Below are positions 60,501 to 64,000 of a DNA stretch of 64,000 nt, one piece after another. Under the pieces are notes generated by a model, which ran no database searches, was not told the DNA's origin, and saw nothing but the letters and a program-made list of their open reading frames with translations. Position 1 is the stretch's first letter, and every line of letters starts with the position of its first letter. Origin of the DNA: Protoeuglena noctilucae (Eukaryota > Chlorophyta > Pedinophyceae > Marsupiomonadales > Marsupiomonadaceae). Position numbers and translations under genes: made by a program. Location of the stretch: the NCBI GenBank assembly GCA_958009085.1, contig OY253668.1:1612001-1676000 (forward strand), written 5' to 3'.

Positions 60501-63500
60501 GAGCGGGGCGCCACCGTCACAGTTCCCGGCCGCCTCGTCGTGGTTCCCGCGGACGTTTACGGCATCGACACGTGGGCGCTGGTGGACGCCGGGGTCCTGT
60601 CCGCGCGGCAGGGCAAGGACGCGCGACGGGGCCGGATGTACGTCGTCGAGTGCTGGAGCGCCAACTGGCTCACGGGGGAAGTCAGTATGAACCCCGACCG
60701 CACAATCTACAAGATGGACCACCACTTGGCGCTGCTCACGGGCAAGACGGACGCGGACCTGGTCGGCAAGCGGCTGGACGACCTGTTTAGCCCACCCGAG
60801 GCGCTCGCACGTGCCGTGCCGGACCTCAAGGCCGGGGCGGAGCGCGTGGGGCTGCCGCTGGCGCATTTCGACAGCAGCGAGTGCGCGAGCAGCCTGTCGG
60901 TGCAGCAGGCTCACCGTGGCCGGCCGGGCCTGCACGCGCTCGTGCGCGGGGTGTTTGAGGAGGCCGACAAGCCCATGCACGCCCTGCGGCGCGTAGAGAT
61001 GCTCGCGCTGCTGAGCGACGAGATGATCAAGGCCGAGGAGGCGGCGATCGCGGCGGGGCAGAAGTCCCCCAGGAGCAGCACGGGCGCGGGGTCGGTGAGA
61101 GTGCGCGCGAGTGACGGGTACGCACGGTCTCACGCGGGATCGATCAAGGGCTCCGTGAAGGGCTCTGTTATGGGGTCGTTCAAGGGGTCAGTGATGGGTT
61201 CGGTCAAGGTCAGCGGCAGCGACGGGGCGCAGGCGCTCGGGGGTGCGGAGGGGCGGCCGGGACACAAGCGGCATCACAGCACTGACCGGAGCAGGGCCGG
61301 AAGCCGCGCGGGCAGTGTGGCGGGGCGCTCGGTGGGCAGCGGCGGCGGCGAGGAGGCGCCGTCCCGGGCGGCGAGCGTGGCGGGGCGCAATCGGCGGGAG
61401 TCACATGGCGGGGTGGCTGGGGACGCTGCGAGGGTGCGGCGCGGGTCGCACGCGGGCGTCCCGGCGACGACGTCCGCGGCCGTCGAGTCCCGCCCGCGCA
61501 CGCGGCGCGAGTCGCGCGGTGGCATGTCGACGGGGCATGGCGCGCGCGTGCCAGAGCCCAGTTTCGGGGGCAGCTCTGTGGGGAGCATCAGCCGCGACAA
61601 CAGCGGCCGGGACAGGGTCCATGGGCAGGGCGAAGCCAGCGAGCGAGGGCCGGGCAAGGAGCGCCGCCCGCACATCCCTTCCATTGAGCGAGGCTCCGGC
61701 AAAGAGCGCCGCCCTCCCGTGCCCCACCCGCGGCTGCCGGCCTCGAGCGTCGCCGCCAGCGACGACTCCGGGCCGCGTCCGGAGGTCCGCGGCGCGCAGC
61801 TGCGGGGTGCGCTGGAGCGGGTGGCGCAGTCCCGGGGAGCGCCGGACGAGCGTGGGGTGGAATCCGACGCGTCGCAGCACCGAGGACCCCATTCTAGCGG
61901 TCGCCTTCGGGTCGACTCGGACGCGAGCGGCATCTTCCCCGCCTCGCGCCAGAGCTCTGAGTCGGGAATGCAGCGGCCGTCCAACAGCACGGACTTCTTC
62001 AATCCCGAGTCCTCGCTGCGAGGGACGGCCCACCGGGGCGGCCCGCGGGAGCCCAAGCGCCGGGTCTTTGGGGCCGGGTTCCGGTCATTTCGACGATTGA
62101 CGAGGACAACGTCAGCCGCGCCAAGTGGCAGGGGCAGCTGCTGCCAGCGCCGGAGGTGCTGATGGCGTCGGGCGGGGAGGGTGTCACGTCAGGCGACAGC
62201 GCAGTGGTGACGAGCGGGGGCGGGGAGGCGGCGGGGCCTGCGGGCGAGGGTGGCGGGGAGGAGGAGCGGGAGCGGGCGCGGCTGATGCTCAAGGCAACGC
62301 TGTCGCAGCGCGGCATCCTGAAGCGCAAGGTGTCGTTCCGGGGTGGGAGGGGCTTCGGTCTGGAGGCGCCTTCGGAGGATGCGGGGGACGCGGACGGTGC
62401 ACACGCGGCGTGGTGGTCACGGGTGCGGGGCGGTGGCTCCGGGAGCGAGAACAGCGACGGGGCCGCGACGGAGGTGACGGCTGTGGCCGAGGAGGATGAC
62501 GAGGATGACGAGGATGAGGACTATTCGTCATCGGAGGGAGACGACGACGACGACGATGATTATGCGCGGAGCATCATGGGGGCTCGGTCGGACGTGGGGA
62601 CGCTCTTCACCCGGGGCCGCAAGAATGAGAGCCTGAGCGACAGGTCGGACAAGGGCGGGCGGGGCAAGCGCAAGGGCGCGGCGCTGGACACGCTGCGAGC
62701 CGAGCGCTACCAGCGCCTGCGCAAGCTGCTGGTGGCGGCCCAGATGGCGACGCTGGGCATGGCCCTGCGCCAGCGCACGAACATGATCGTGGCCGCGGCT
62801 TTGGCGGTGCAGGGCGCTGTCTTCGGGGCGCTCACTGCCGGGTGAGTGGGACGCGGGTGAAGACTGGGGCCACTGGCCAGGCACTGCCCAATGCATGGCC
62901 CAATGCACCACGGTGGGGTTCACGAGGGCACCCCTCAATGGCTCACCTCCGTACGCCTCTCAACCCCCGCAGTCTCATGATGGGCCGTGCCAAGTTCACG
63001 ACTGCCGCAGAGTCAGGGGCTGCGTCTGGGTACTCTGCCGCCATCGCTGCGGAGACGAATCGCATCACCACGTTCCACGAGCCCACCGGATGGGGCAAGG
63101 TGGGTGGCAGATGCGTGCTTCTATCATGCCGTGTCATCTGCATTCCCGAGGCAGGGTTAGACGCTGAGAAGGGTGTGGGAGGCAGCCAGACCTCGCTGGC
63201 GCATTGCTGCAGCGTTCGCGGGTGCGTTCCTGCACTGAACCACCGAACCCACGTCCGGGCTGTGTCCCATTTTCTTGCAGGTCCTTTACAGCACGGAGGT
63301 TCCGCGGTCGCTGCTGTCTGTGTACACGGCAGACCTGCAGACGTACGCTGCCGAGGCGCGGCAGCTGCGCCTGGGCGCGATGGCGCCTCCGTCGGACGCG
63401 GGGGACCTGGTGGCTGTCACGTACTACGACTACGCGGACCCGGACGTTGCGAGTGCCGTGAAGAGCGGCATCACGGCGCGGCAGCCCGTCTACTCGGCCA

Positions 63501-64000
63501 TCGACGCGCTGGTGCAGAGCGCGACGGTGGTGTTCGAGCCCCAGGCCACGGCTGCGTCTGAGGCCGTGGCAGGGACGGCCGTGGAGACCAATGCCTGGGG
63601 CGTGTGGGGCGGCATCAAGGCCGCCGCAGTGCGGGACCAGGACGCGGCCGCGGGGCTGCTCCGGGCGCTCACGCACGCGCTGCTCGTCGTGGCGCTCGTC
63701 GAGGGCCTCGTGCTGGCCCCCGCCTGTGCGGCCGCGCTCTGACTCACCGTCTCGCAGCTCAACCGGGCACGCTCGCGGCTGTTCCAGCTGTTCCTCTCCG
63801 TGCCCCGCGCCGTCGTCGCCGCCCTCGCGACGCGCGAGGTCGCCACCGCCGAGCGCGCCACGGTGGTTGAGTCCCCTGCGGATGCGGCCGACATCGAGGG
63901 GCTTCACCTCACGGCAGCGGAGCGCAAGGGCGCCGAGGAGGTCAACCGCAACAGCAAGGAGTACCTCGCGTCGCTCTCGCTGGGCGGGGGCGCCAAACGG
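54573..64000 (+). CDS. TmcB-like multi-pass membrane protein with PAS domains, 3' end beyond window
   Basis: Proteins of this type (tiny macrocysts B-like, common in chlorophytes) combine an N-terminal membrane bundle with intracellular PAS sensor modules; ligands are unknown. The first exons give MEAKRASLM, then DALYGVMYTLLKEKKEQSWK. Hydrophobic segments follow: LVVYWVLFSALAL; FILVFAVPFAALTITIGWLL; VTTALLSGYILYVLLRWIPY; CAMYTGLFFAALCLTALETV; PAILLGWTVMSARQW. After a Ser/Arg-rich linker comes a helical block (NLMAAQRLLAMGLRQFPDSP with LQLFVSHFFLHVGKNHQKSS), then PAS modules at about 58.1-58.8 kb (DAVIVITETGIVLMTNRLFN) and 59.2-60.7 kb (LASNLDGQLKYASAGAEKLL). A long disordered tail (61.1-62.6 kb) precedes further hydrophobic helices (62.76 kb, 63.68 kb). 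About seventeen exons were placed; introns 54801-54948 and 60274-60392 have GC donors. The frame changes at about 62.06 kb, explained by a possible 41-bp GT-AG intron. Confidence 0.82.
57705..57830 (+). repeat. G-rich intronic tract in the Tmc/PAS gene
   Basis: Repeats of ggggca and gggtgg-type units fill the intron that begins at 57692. Dense runs of three to five G make quadruplex formation plausible. No coding content was found. Confidence 0.55.
61138..61215 (+). repeat. 12-bp degenerate tandem repeat encoding G-S-x-K/M units
   Basis: Six or so units of four residues (GSIKGSVKGSVMGSFKGSVM) are encoded by diverged 12-bp repeats in the disordered tail of the Tmc/PAS protein. Alternating Ser and Lys could be phosphorylated, but that is conjecture. 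Confidence 0.8.

Noticed and set aside
62040-62100. Tmc/PAS gene as a pseudogene because of a frame change
   Set aside because: Only one change in more than 9 kb, conserved coding on both sides and a plausible short intron; decay would leave more damage.
1-64000. Bacterial contamination suggested by the high GC content
   Set aside because: Every recognised gene is eukaryotic and split by spliceosomal introns; gamma-tubulin, RPC3, C2CD3 and SAC9 have no bacterial counterparts.

Overview
The window looks like nuclear DNA of a green alga, most likely a trebouxiophyte (Chlorella/Auxenochlorella-like). It is very GC-rich, with compact genes cut by many short introns. The content is plant-type: a plastid cystathionine gamma-synthase, peroxiredoxin Q, THF1/Psb29, a starch-binding CBM20 protein, a SAC phosphatase with a WW domain (SAC9 type), a PASTICCINO1-type FKBP and a TmcB-like PAS membrane protein. 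The species name is an inference. I saw no transposon, viral fossil, CRISPR array, rRNA or convincing tRNA.

Layout, left to right: RNA polymerase III subunit RPC3 (-, runs off the left edge); cystathionine gamma-synthase (+); peroxiredoxin Q (-); THF1 (+); WRAP53/TCAB1 WD40 protein (-); CBM20 coiled-coil protein (+); SAC9-like phosphoinositide phosphatase (-); a small unrecognised plastid protein (+); ABT1/ESF2 ribosome-biogenesis factor (-); NAA40/NatD acetyltransferase (-); gamma-tubulin (+); C2CD3-like multi-C2 protein (-, about 10 kb); a small unrecognised membrane protein (+); WDR20/CreC-like WD40 protein (-); PAS1-type FKBP-TPR protein (+); gamma-glutamyltransferase (+); a secreted EF-hand Ala/Gln/Ser-rich protein (-); and a TmcB-like PAS receptor (+, runs off the right edge). 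Genes mostly alternate strand. Divergent pairs share promoters of about 0.45-1.2 kb, and convergent pairs end 24 to 780 bp apart.

The genes do not form one pathway, but there are themes. Plastid and sulfur/redox functions are CGS, PrxQ, THF1, the CBM20 protein, the small plastid protein and GGT (glutathione turnover). The microtubule-organising pair is gamma-tubulin and C2CD3, tail to tail. Nuclear gene expression and ribosome biogenesis are RPC3, TCAB1, ABT1 and NAA40. Membrane trafficking and signalling are SAC9, the Tmc/PAS protein and PAS1.

The most striking genome-level signal is the splice sites. At least fourteen introns placed by reading frame and protein homology begin with GC instead of GT, nearly all with an AG|GCGAG or AG|GCAAG donor, spread over nine genes. 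Gene models come from matching conserved protein blocks across exons. Where a first or last exon could not be fixed, this is stated in the entry.
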